Assembly (NCBI GenBank): GCA_028284565.1
Contig: JANQRM010000669.1
Location: forward strand, 1 to 7,980
Source of the DNA: Anaerolineae bacterium
GTDB taxonomy: Bacteria > Chloroflexota > Anaerolineae > Aggregatilineales > Phototrophicaceae
Direction of reading: 5' to 3'
Length of the DNA stretch: 7,980 nt
Position numbers and translations under genes: made by a program. A model generated the notes under the pieces. It ran no database searches. It had not been told where the DNA came from and was given only the letters and a program-made list of their open reading frames with translations. The first letter of the stretch is position 1; each line of letters begins with the position of its first letter. Shown piece after piece: positions 1-6,896 of this stretch.

Positions 1-1
1 C

Positions 2-2272
2 CTTGCCAATGCCTATGAGATGAAGAAACTCATCCGTGCAGAAGACTTAGAAGATGTCTTAGAAATCACCAATTTGCATCAACGGCGTATAGTCGTTGAT
101 ATGGACGAAGTCGAGTATCTCTATCGCTTGGGGATGGTCAATCTGCACACCCCCATCTTATTGGGCAACATTTACGACCATCAAGGTCCCCAAGAAGAAC
201 CCGAAATTACCACCGTCGGACGGGCAATTTTCAATCGGAACCTACCCGATGAAATGCGCTTTGTCCAAGAGACACTCGGCAAAAAAGGTCTACAACAGTT
301 GGTAGCACGGTGCTATCAAAAAGTCGGCTCAGATCGCACGACAGATATTGTCGATGGGATTAAAGACCTTGGTTTCCATTATGCAACCATCTCCGGCACA
401 ACCATCGCGGTGAGCGACTTGACCGTTCCCGATGAACGTGCCGAAATTTTGGCAGAAGCCGATGCAGTCGTCTCACGAGCAGAACGTGACTTCCGCCGGG
501 GCTTGATGACCGATGAAGAACGGTATCAAATCACCATTGATGAGTGGAATCGGACAAAAGAGCGTCTGGAAGGACTCATCCGCGAAACACTCGATCCCTA
601 TGGTCCGATTGCAATTATGGCAATATCAGGTTCGACCAAAGGTGGCTTCGGTCCGATTACCCAGCTCGCTGGGATGCGCGGTCTCATGGCAGACCCCTCT
701 GGTCGCATTATCGACTTGCCCATTCGCAGTCACTTCCGCGAAGGACTAACCGCGTTGGAATACTTTATTTCGACGCACGGTGCGCGGAAAGGTCTAGCCG
801 ATACCGCCTTGCGTACAGCCGATGCAGGGTATCTCACCCGGCGTCTCGTCGATGTGGCACAGGATATGATTATCAATCGTTGGGATTGTGGTACCAACCG
901 TTCCCTGACCATCCGACGCGACGAAGACATCGCAGGACAAGACCTGTATGATCGTATCGTGGGACGCTGCGCTGGACGTGATATCCATCACCCAGAAACT
1001 GAAGAACTTATCGTCTCTCGCAACGAAGTGATTGACGAAGAAGTTGCCAGCCAAATTCAATCGTCAACATTGGCAGAAGTCGATGTCCGTAGCCCAATTA
1101 CTTGTGACCTTATCAGTGGCTTATGCGCCCTCTGCTATGGTCGAGACTTGGGGACGGGTGCAATGGTCGATATTGGCTCTGCAGTTGGGATTATCGCCGC
1201 ACAGTCTATTGGTGAGCCGGGGACACAATTGACCCTACGAACCTTCCATACGGGGGGAACAGCCGCCGCGGGTGGTGACATCACCACCGGTCTCCCCCGT
1301 GTGGAAGAGCTATTTGAAGCCCGCAAGAAGCCTAAGGGTGAAGCAGTCATGACCGATATTGGTGGTGTATTACGCCTGACAACCCGTGAAGACGGCGTGC
1401 AAATCGCCACGGTCATTGATAGTGAAGTTACCAATGAAACACACGACATTCCAAAGAGAGGCTGGAAGATTCTGGTTGAAGAAGATCAGGAAATCAAAGC
1501 TGGAACAACTATCGCATCCAAGAAGGACGAAGAACTAGTCTCGACGCTCAGTGGTGTGGTTCATATCGAAGACAACACCATCTTCATCCGCCACGAGGAA
1601 ATTCGCTCAGACGAATATGAGATTCCAGCCAATGCACGTCCGATGAAAGACATCTACGACGGGGTCACGGTCACTGCCGGTCAGCAATTGACTACAGGCT
1701 CCAAGAATCCCCATCGTATCTTGAGTGTCATGGGGCAGTATGCAACCCAAGCCTACTTGCTCAGTGAGATTCAACAAGTGTATCGCAGTCAAGGTGTGAA
1801 CATCGCCGATAAGCACTTCGAGATTATCATTCGCAAGATGCTGTCCAAACTGCAAATCACCCGTAGCGGAGACACCGAACTCCTGCCCGGCGAATTGGTT
1901 GACCAACTCGAACTCTTGGCAATCAACGAAGCCATTATCAACGAAGGCAAAGATCCAGCAGGCGGTATTCCCGTGCTATTGGGGATTACCAAAGCGGCAC
2001 TCAGCACCGACAGCTTCCTATCTGCCTCTAGCTTCCAGCACACGATTAAGGTACTGGCAGGTGCCGCAATCGAAGGCAAGGTCGATCCGCTATCGGGCTT
2101 AAAGGAAAATGTCATCATCGGCAAGCTGATTCCAGCAGGCACAGGCTTCCATGCCTACCAGCAACGGGAACTAGCACAAGCAGGTGTCACTCTAGAAGCA
2201 CAAGGAGCCATCGACTTTGGCGAAGAAGCCGAAGATGGCGATAGTTTCGAGGACATGCTGGACTTAGGCTAA
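2..2272 (+). CDS. rpoC: DNA-directed RNA polymerase subunit beta' (C-terminal part, 5' truncated by window)
   Basis: Catalytic beta' subunit of the core RNA polymerase. The frame is open to the left edge, so the ATG at 20 is internal and about 756 C-terminal residues are visible. Numbering from the codon at 2: the bridge-helix region is at about 251-288 ([16 protein letters not shown]); the second zinc site has Cys296, Cys368, Cys375 and Cys378 ([11 protein letters not shown]); the trigger loop is at about 402-419 ([18 protein letters not shown]) with His416 matching E. coli His936. The C-terminal clamp/omega-contact signatures [17 protein letters not shown] close the protein before a short acidic tail. 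The N-terminal part with the metal-binding NADFDGD motif lies outside the window. There is no large insertion in the trigger loop, unlike E. coli. The stretch at about 447-569 is roughly 60 residues longer than in E. coli or Thermus and looks like two tandem copies of one module. rpoB would be expected upstream. Identity is certain from the family signatures. Confidence 0.98.
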   Translation, partial: LANAYEMKKLIRAEDLEDVLEITNLHQRRIVVDMDEVEYLYRLGMVNLHTPILLGNIYDHQGPQEEPEITTVGRAIFNRNLPDEMRFVQETLGKKGLQQLVARCYQKVGSDRTTDIVDGIKDLGFHYATISGTTIAVSDLTVPDERAEILAEADAVVSRAERDFRRGLMTDEERYQITIDEWNRTKERLEGLIRETLDPYGPIAIMAISGSTKGGFGPITQLAGMRGLMADPSGRIIDLPIRSHFREGLTALEYFISTHGARKGLADTALRTADAGYLTRRLVDVAQDMIINRWDCGTNRSLTIRRDEDIAGQDLYDRIVGRCAGRDIHHPETEELIVSRNEVIDEEVASQIQSSTLAEVDVRSPITCDLISGLCALCYGRDLGTGAMVDIGSAVGIIAAQSIGEPGTQLTLRTFHTGGTAAAGGDITTGLPRVEELFEARKKPKGEAVMTDIGGVLRLTTREDGVQIATVIDSEVTNETHDIPKRGWKILVEEDQEIKAGTTIASKKDEELVSTLSGVVHIEDNTIFIRHEEIRSDEYEIPANARPMKDIYDGVTVTAGQQLTTGSKNPHRILSVMGQYATQAYLLSEIQQVYRSQGVNIADKHFEIIIRKMLSKLQITRSGDTELLPGELVDQLELLAINEAIINEGKDPAGGIPVLLGITKAALSTDSFLSASSFQHTIKVLAGAAIEGKVDPLSGLKENVIIGKLIPAGTGFHAYQQRELAQAGVTLEAQGAIDFGEEAEDGDSFEDMLDLG

Positions 2273-2296
2273 GTCAGACCCACAACTTGCAAAAAG

Positions 2297-2324
2297 AAAG
2301 CGCGGGGACAATTCCTCGCGCTTT
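2297..2324. terminator. bidirectional intrinsic terminator between convergent rpoC and lipoprotein gene
   Basis: A 12-bp stem (2297-2308 with 2313-2324) encloses the 4-base loop CAAT, with a single G-U wobble on the plus-strand RNA (G2305 with U2316). The plus strand reads into a short run of four T (2322-2325). The minus strand reads into TTTCTTTTT, a better U-tract. It lies 24 bases after the rpoC stop and 32 bases beyond the lipoprotein stop, so it fits the end of both genes and looks stronger for the minus-strand one. Confidence 0.85.
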
Positions 2325-2356
2325 TGGATTCAATGTTGACAGAACGACATGATTAG

Positions 2357-3823
2357 TTAGGGCTGTTGAAGCTGTGCAATCGCCCAATAAAGTGGACGTT
2401 CTTGAATTGACTGCCCCGTATCAAAGCCGGGGAACAACAAGCTATACGCCGCAATTTCTCTCTGTTGTCCAACAACGATCTCATTCGCAAAATTAAGATT
2501 CCACAAGAACATTGGACCCATATAATCCCGTTCTTGTCCAATTTCAAACGCACGCAATGTATAGTTCATCTGGTCATCTGGCGTATTATAGGTCATCCAG
2601 ACTTCCGGAGCATCTGTCGGATACCCTTCCCATGTTGCCCAGCCAAATTCCGTTGACCACAATTGCGTATCATGTCCATTGTTTAGCGTAATCTCGCGAT
2701 AGGTTTCCACCGTCTCCGAGAAGAAGAAATGCGGGTCATCATCCCAACCGCGTCCTTCAACCGCATTACAACAGCGCGCATCCGGCGGGTTGCCCCAGCT
2801 ATAAGGATGGATGCCTACCACCACATCTTGATAATTGGCTAACCCTGCATCATACATCTGTTGCAAGTACACACGATCATCCACCGCAATTCCCGGATTT
2901 GTCCCCGCAGGAGCTAAGCCAGCCGTGACGATAACGATGTCCTGAGAATAGGCACGAATCGCATCATAAGCCGGACGGAACAACTCCATATAAGCAGAAC
3001 CATTAAGTGGATACCGCCCTGTCCACTCCCGTATGAGATTCGGCTCGTTCCAGACTTCGATGGCATCAATGTTAGGACCCAATTTATCCAGCAAGAAGTT
3101 GATGAAATTCGCCAAAACTTGCGGGTCATCCGGCGGACCACTCTCATTCTGATTCGTAATACGCGCCCACTTCGGTGCTTTGGCAATACTCAGCAAAACC
3201 CGAAAACCTCGCTTATCCGCTTCTTGCACATGCAATTGGAACAAGCGGAAAGTTTGGTCAAAATCAGTCGGTCCATTGGGTTGCATAAAGCCCCAATCCA
3301 CCTGCATCTTGACCCATCCCACTCGCGTTTGTTGGGTCATCCCCAATGTCGCATCCCAACCAGAGACATCCATGTTGTAGTACAGTTGCAAACCAATGTC
3401 ATTGCGGTTCAATGCTGGCAAATCGGGAATATCCGTAACAAAAGGTGTCGCAGAAGGTGGAGGTGTATCTGTTGATAAGGGCGTTTCCGTTGGACGTGGT
3501 GTATTCGTCGGTGGAAGCTCATAGTCCTCATCAATAATCGCCCCAATAATCGTCGAATTGGGTGCTGGAGAGGGTGCATCCGTTGAGTCGACATCGTCCG
3601 TCGAATCCACAGACATCGTCGGCACAATCGCAACATCCACGGTTGGGATAGAGATATTCTCCACCGTTGGAACAGGCGATGAATCAACTCCTTGACTATC
3701 GGCGGTTGCCTGAGGAGTCGGTGTGATATAAATCGGAATCGGTGTTTGTGGGACACATGCCACCAACAAACTGATAAAGAGAATTACGAGAATGTGAGGT
3801 TTGATGTTTGGTTGTTTTGTCAT
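2357..3823 (-). CDS. putative lipoprotein with Thr/Pro-rich spacer and clan-A glycoside-hydrolase-like barrel
   Basis: A 488-residue exported protein of unknown substrate. The start is a short basic segment, then a hydrophobic helix (about 9-22) ending in the lipobox LVAC with Cys23, so it is probably a lipid-anchored outer-surface protein. Residues 24-135 are a low-complexity spacer rich in Thr, Pro, Ser and Asp (for example TNTPRPTETP). From about 140 the sequence resembles a (beta/alpha)8 glycoside hydrolase of clan A: VWNEPN (257-262) offers Glu260 as acid/base, GIHPYSW (337-343) fits strand 6, STEFGW (390-395) offers Glu392 as nucleophile, and FLWNLNF (439-445) fits the strand-8 Trp. The two Glu lie 132 residues apart, in the usual range. 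The nearest families by motif are GH5, GH39 and GH53-like; I cannot choose between them. The ATG at 3823 is the only good start before the signal peptide, but no clear Shine-Dalgarno precedes it. It is divergent from gyrA and convergent with rpoC, so it is monocistronic. Confidence 0.85.
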   Translation of the reverse strand: MTKQPNIKPHILVILFISLLVACVPQTPIPIYITPTPQATADSQGVDSSPVPTVENISIPTVDVAIVPTMSVDSTDDVDSTDAPSPAPNSTIIGAIIDEDYELPPTNTPRPTETPLSTDTPPPSATPFVTDIPDLPALNRNDIGLQLYYNMDVSGWDATLGMTQQTRVGWVKMQVDWGFMQPNGPTDFDQTFRLFQLHVQEADKRGFRVLLSIAKAPKWARITNQNESGPPDDPQVLANFINFLLDKLGPNIDAIEVWNEPNLIREWTGRYPLNGSAYMELFRPAYDAIRAYSQDIVIVTAGLAPAGTNPGIAVDDRVYLQQMYDAGLANYQDVVVGIHPYSWGNPPDARCCNAVEGRGWDDDPHFFFSETVETYREITLNNGHDTQLWSTEFGWATWEGYPTDAPEVWMTYNTPDDQMNYTLRAFEIGQERDYMGPMFLWNLNFANEIVVGQQREIAAYSLLFPGFDTGQSIQERPLYWAIAQLQQP

Positions 3824-3854
3824 ATGTGCATCGTATCACAAGCATTTTTTGGAT

Positions 3855-3883
3855 TCTATAGCAAACTGATAAAAATAGGCTAA
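3855..3883 (-). promoter_or_regulatory. weak candidate promoter of the lipoprotein gene
   Basis: On the minus strand TATAGA (3860-3855) matches five of six bases of the -10 consensus. The box 17 bases upstream, TTAGCC (3883-3878), is poor. It would start RNA near 3848 and give a leader of about 25 bases before the ATG at 3823. This is supported by position and the -10 only. Confidence 0.35.
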
Positions 3884-3900
3884 ACGTGGGTTTCAAAATA

Positions 3901-3909
3901 TGATATAAT
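3901..3909 (+). promoter_or_regulatory. gyrA promoter P1, extended -10
   Basis: TGATATAAT is a perfect -10 box (TATAAT, 3904-3909) preceded by the TG of an extended -10 element. The expected -35 place (3881-3886, TAAACG) is weak, which is common for extended -10 promoters. RNA would start near 3916, leaving a leader of about 87 bases before the gyrA ATG. It sits about 45 bases from the minus-strand -10 candidate of the lipoprotein gene. Confidence 0.6.
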
Positions 3910-3928
3910 AGAACGCATGTTTTAAGAT

Positions 3929-3957
3929 TTGACAGCGCTCGACGCTGACCCTACAAT
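3929..3957 (+). promoter_or_regulatory. gyrA promoter P2, near-consensus sigma-70/SigA type
   Basis: TTGACA (3929-3934) is followed after exactly 17 bases by TACAAT (3952-3957), a match to the housekeeping sigma consensus at 11 of 12 positions. RNA would start near 3964, giving a leader of about 39 bases. It is downstream of P1, so the gene probably has tandem promoters. The spacer contains an inverted repeat described separately. Confidence 0.75.
3933..3947. promoter_or_regulatory. palindrome in the P2 spacer, possible operator
   Basis: CAGCG (3933-3937) and CGCTG (3943-3947) are perfect inverted arms around CTCGA; the next outer pair is A/A (mismatch), then G3931/C3949. It fills the space between the -35 and -10 boxes of P2, overlapping the last two bases of the -35. 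A protein bound here would compete with RNA polymerase. I do not recognise the regulator, and a 5-bp arm can arise by chance. Confidence 0.35.
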
Positions 3958-4002
3958 CAACTTCTGTATTCGCTTGTTAGTTTTGGCTCTGGGGATAACT
4001 GA

Positions 4003-6459
4003 ATGACAACAGGGATGATTCAACCCGTTAATTTAGAACAGGAAATGCGCGAGGCATATCTCGATTATGCTATGAGTGTGATTGTCTCGCGGGCATTACC
4101 CGATGCACGAGATGGCTTAAAGCCGGTCCATCGGCGGATTTTGTATGCCATGCATGATATGGGCTTACGCTCATCATCATCGTATAAAAAGAGTGCCAGA
4201 ATCGTCGGGGAAGTATTAGGGAAATATCACCCACATGGGGATGCCGCCGTCTATGAAACGATGGTCCGCATGGCACAAGACTTTTCCATGCGCTACATGC
4301 TCGTCGATGGGCAAGGCAATTTCGGTAGCATTGATGGCGATGGCGCGGCGGCGATGCGTTATACCGAAGCCAAGATGGCGAACCTCGCCGATGAACTCCT
4401 TATCGACATAGGCAAGGATACGGTCGATTTCACCGAGAACTTTGATGGCAGTTTGGAGGAACCCGTTGTCCTCCCAGCCAATTTGCCTAATCTGTTAATC
4501 AATGGGTCATCCGGCATTGCGGTGGGCATGTCCACAAATATCCCACCTCACAATATCGGCGAAGTCTGTAACGCGCTCGTCTATATGCTCAGTCATTGGA
4601 AGCGTGTCGATGACATCACAGTGGACGAATTGATGCAATTCATAAAGGGGCCCGACTTTCCTACAGGTGGCGTGATTTACCCCATGCGCGATGATGAAGA
4701 TATGCTCATTGCCGCCTATGCCACTGGACGAGGCAAACTGACAGTACGCGCCAAAGTCCACATTGAAGATATGGGACGTGGCAAATCCCGCATTATCATC
4801 AGTGAGCTACCTTATCAAACCAACAAGACCACACTGATTGAACGGATTGCCAAATTAGTCTCACAAAACAAATTAGAAGGCTTATCCGACTTACGCGACG
4901 AATCCGACAGACAAAATCCTGTGCGCTTGGTCGTCGAATTACAACGCGGTGCAGATGCTACTGAGGTGATGGCAAATCTCTTCAAATATACCCCGCTTCA
5001 GGAGACCTTTGGTGTCATTATGCTGGCGTTAGTTGACAATCAACCCCGTCTACTGACACTCAAGCAAGCCCTGCGTGTCTACCTCGAACATCGCATTGAA
5101 GTCGTGCGTCGTCGCAGTGAATATGACCTCCAACGCGCCAAAGAACGCGCCCACATCCTCGAAGGTTTACTCGTCGCGCTCGATAATCTGGACAAAGTGA
5201 TTGCAACCATTCGCAAATCACGCAATACCGAAACAGCCAAAGCGAATCTCATCAAGACCTTCAAAATCAGTGAGATACAAGCCCAAGCCATTCTCGATAT
5301 GCCCTTGCGTCGTCTAGCCGCCTTAGAGCGCAAGAAAATCCAAGATGAGCATAAAGAGAAGATGCAACTGATTAAACATCTGCAAGGCTTGCTAAAAGAC
5401 CCCAAGAAAATCCGCATCGTCATTGCCGAAGAGCTGGCACACATCAAGCACGATTATGGCGATATCCGTCGCACCATCATCGCAGAAAGTTCTGCCAGTA
5501 GCGTCAGCGCAGAAGATTTCTTGATGCCAGAAGAACAAACATGGGTCACCTTATCCGTCAAAGGTAAAATTGGTCGCACCTTCAAAAACGAACCACCCAA
5601 AGTCACCACAAGCACCAAAGAACCTCCGCGCTTCATTGTCGAATCGAATACCGCACACTCGCTCTATGTCATCACAGAATCAGGACAATGTGCCACTATA
5701 CCGGTGCAACAATTGCCACAAATCAATGATGCCAGCGATGGAACGCACTTTAGCGATGCCGCCCCACTCGATTCTAAAGACAAAATCGCCGCTGACCTCA
5801 GCATCCCGATGAACCTCCAAAACGGCTACCTGTTCTTTGCCACAGAACAAGCACAGGTCAAACGACTACGCCTAGAAGACTTGCCCGGCTTATCGGCAAA
5901 GGCATTTACCGTCATAAAGGTCGGCAAAGATGACCGACTTGGCTGGGCGATGGTCACCACAGGCGAAGATGATATTGTCTTATGTACAGCCCAAGCCCAA
6001 GCCATCCGCTTTAATGAGGATGATGTCCGACCAACGGGATTGCCTGCGGGTGGGATGCGTGGCATCAAACTCTTGGGACAACGAGACCGTGTCATAGGGG
6101 CATTTGTTGCAATTGAAGGACAATACGTCTGGAATATCACCGACGATGGTGTGGCGAAAATCTCGGCAATGGAAGAATATCCGACTCAAGGGCGTGCTGG
6201 CAGTGGGGTCATCACCATGCGTCTCCCCAAAACGAGTATGGAAATGACCGCCGCGACCATTGGAAGACAAGATGATAATATCATTGTTTTGACCAGCAAG
6301 AACAAACCAAAGTACATGCGTGTGGGACTAGCAGAAAAAGTCAAACGTGGGCGTGCAGGCGGTGACATCGTGATCTCCATGCGCGAAAGTGAATCCATTG
6401 TCGAAGTCGTCACCTACGACCCGATTATCGAAGCACCCGATAATCCAACAGACGAATAA
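4003..6459 (+). CDS. gyrA: type IIA DNA topoisomerase subunit A (GyrA-type, lacking a canonical GyrA box)
   Basis: DNA breakage-reunion subunit that pairs with a GyrB/ParE ATPase to pass duplexes through a double-strand break; 818 residues. Breakage core: [20 protein letters not shown] (22-41), HPHGD (76-80) and RYTE with catalytic Tyr120 after Arg119; [14 protein letters not shown] (171-184) carries the intercalating Ile172. Coiled-coil tower and exit gate lie at about 360-485 ([17 protein letters not shown]). The C-terminal pinwheel, about 512-803, shows six blade-like repeats. The first blade should contain the QRRGGKG-like GyrA box; at that place the sequence reads [10 protein letters not shown] (535-544), so a ParC-like relaxing/decatenating enzyme is an alternative to true gyrase. 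The E. coli-specific insertion before the exit gate is absent, and the acidic tail is short. Quinolone positions are Ala81 (Ser83 in E. coli) and Glu85 (Asp87). The start at 4003 is supported by GGGGAT (3991-3996) and by the normal distance to YAMSVIV; Met5 is a less likely start. gyrB is not adjacent. Confidence 0.9.
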   Translation: MTTGMIQPVNLEQEMREAYLDYAMSVIVSRALPDARDGLKPVHRRILYAMHDMGLRSSSSYKKSARIVGEVLGKYHPHGDAAVYETMVRMAQDFSMRYMLVDGQGNFGSIDGDGAAAMRYTEAKMANLADELLIDIGKDTVDFTENFDGSLEEPVVLPANLPNLLINGSSGIAVGMSTNIPPHNIGEVCNALVYMLSHWKRVDDITVDELMQFIKGPDFPTGGVIYPMRDDEDMLIAAYATGRGKLTVRAKVHIEDMGRGKSRIIISELPYQTNKTTLIERIAKLVSQNKLEGLSDLRDESDRQNPVRLVVELQRGADATEVMANLFKYTPLQETFGVIMLALVDNQPRLLTLKQALRVYLEHRIEVVRRRSEYDLQRAKERAHILEGLLVALDNLDKVIATIRKSRNTETAKANLIKTFKISEIQAQAILDMPLRRLAALERKKIQDEHKEKMQLIKHLQGLLKDPKKIRIVIAEELAHIKHDYGDIRRTIIAESSASSVSAEDFLMPEEQTWVTLSVKGKIGRTFKNEPPKVTTSTKEPPRFIVESNTAHSLYVITESGQCATIPVQQLPQINDASDGTHFSDAAPLDSKDKIAADLSIPMNLQNGYLFFATEQAQVKRLRLEDLPGLSAKAFTVIKVGKDDRLGWAMVTTGEDDIVLCTAQAQAIRFNEDDVRPTGLPAGGMRGIKLLGQRDRVIGAFVAIEGQYVWNITDDGVAKISAMEEYPTQGRAGSGVITMRLPKTSMEMTAATIGRQDDNIIVLTSKNKPKYMRVGLAEKVKRGRAGGDIVISMRESESIVEVVTYDPIIEAPDNPTDE

Positions 6460-6551
6460 CACGATCAATTTGTAGAGGTGAAACGATGTGTTCGCCCATC
6501 TTAGTGCAATAAAATTATTCATCCAAAATAGCCAACAGGTTGATTCCCTCA

Positions 6552-6569
6552 TCAATGTTGTCAATGTTG
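6552..6569. repeat. tandem duplicated 9-mer TCAATGTTG
   Basis: TCAATGTTG occurs twice head to tail (6552-6560 and 6561-6569). The 8-mer GTTGATTC also occurs on both sides (6539-6546 and 6566-6573). This looks like small slippage in noncoding DNA. Confidence 0.6.
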
Positions 6570-6628
6570 ATTCTAACGCTGTATTTTTCACGATAAGTGG
6601 TTATCTATGTCCTTTTATTGGTGGGAAA

Positions 6629-6684
6629 TGGACAAAAACGGAGTATTTTAGGTCGTTTGTGAGGGCTTTCGACATTTTTGTCCA
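6629..6684. repeat. 10-bp inverted repeat with nested short stem
   Basis: TGGACAAAAA (6629-6638) and TTTTTGTCCA (6675-6684) are perfect reverse complements 36 bases apart. Inside, GTCG (6652-6655) and CGAC (6670-6673) can add a shorter stem. Outside, GTGG (6621-6624) and CCAC (6684-6687 region) could extend it across a bulge. The low GC content and the lack of an adjoining T-tract make it a poor intrinsic terminator, though it may still fold at the gyrA mRNA end. Confidence 0.5.
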
Positions 6685-6719
6685 CCACTTTTGCCTCTTT
6701 TGGTTAGGAATCAATGTAT

Positions 6720-6755
6720 ATTACGGTTTGTTTAAGGTTAGAATTTGTCCGTAAT
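6720..6755. repeat. 7-bp inverted repeat ATTACGG/CCGTAAT
   Basis: ATTACGG (6720-6726) and CCGTAAT (6749-6755) are perfect inverted arms with a 22-base loop. The right arm overlaps one of the recurring TTTGTCC motifs of this gap. Short enough to be chance. Confidence 0.35.
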
Positions 6756-6838
6756 TGTTAAAAGCCAGTCTCTTTGGAGTTGGATTTTCGTTAGCAATTT
6801 GTCCTCAAAATCGCAAGTTTTTATCACTAAAAAGCCCG

Positions 6839-6896
6839 CATCATCGTCCAATTTGCTCAAACAAATCATCATATTCAGCAACCATCATCGTCCAAT
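6839..6896. repeat. 14-bp direct repeat across the 3' end of the glycosyltransferase gene
   Basis: CATCATCGTCCAAT occurs at 6839-6852 and 6883-6896, 44 bases apart. Read on the coding strand the inner copy encodes part of DWTMMV, while the outer copy is in another frame and supplies the terminal IGR and the TGA stop. The current gene end may therefore come from a small duplication. Confidence 0.6.

Larger units (their letters stand above)
6460..6840. other. AT-rich intergenic gap between convergent genes, no convincing gene
   Basis: These 381 bases separate the 3' ends of gyrA and the glycosyltransferase gene. They are visibly richer in A and T than the genes around them. I find no strong GC-rich terminator for either gene, no tRNA and no recognisable protein. 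One 88-codon frame (GTG 6488 to stop 6752-6754) has GAGGTG at a good distance, but its translation is rich in Phe, Tyr and Cys and resembles nothing I know. An ATG at 6486 after the same ribosome-binding-like site gives only MCSPILVQ. The gap holds several short direct and inverted repeats listed separately. It may be decayed sequence, a long 3' untranslated region, or house a small RNA; none is shown. Confidence 0.6.

Noticed and set aside
20..22. ATG at 20 as the start of rpoC
   Set aside because: The frame is open upstream to base 2 and the protein begins deep inside beta', past the metal-binding active-site region, so this Met is internal.
794..1060. Overlapping frames on either strand inside rpoC, gyrA, the lipoprotein gene and the glycosyltransferase gene
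   Set aside because: They lie wholly inside genes with strong family matches, and their translations are Arg/Ser-rich with no recognisable motif.
3033..3830. Frames antisense to the lipoprotein Thr/Pro-rich spacer
   Set aside because: Low-complexity repeats of ACC/CCx codons open long frames on the opposite strand; no start context or motif supports them.
6818..6837. TTTTTA-TCAC-TAAAAA as a terminator of the glycosyltransferase gene
   Set aside because: The stem is six A-T pairs only and should be too weak to terminate transcription.
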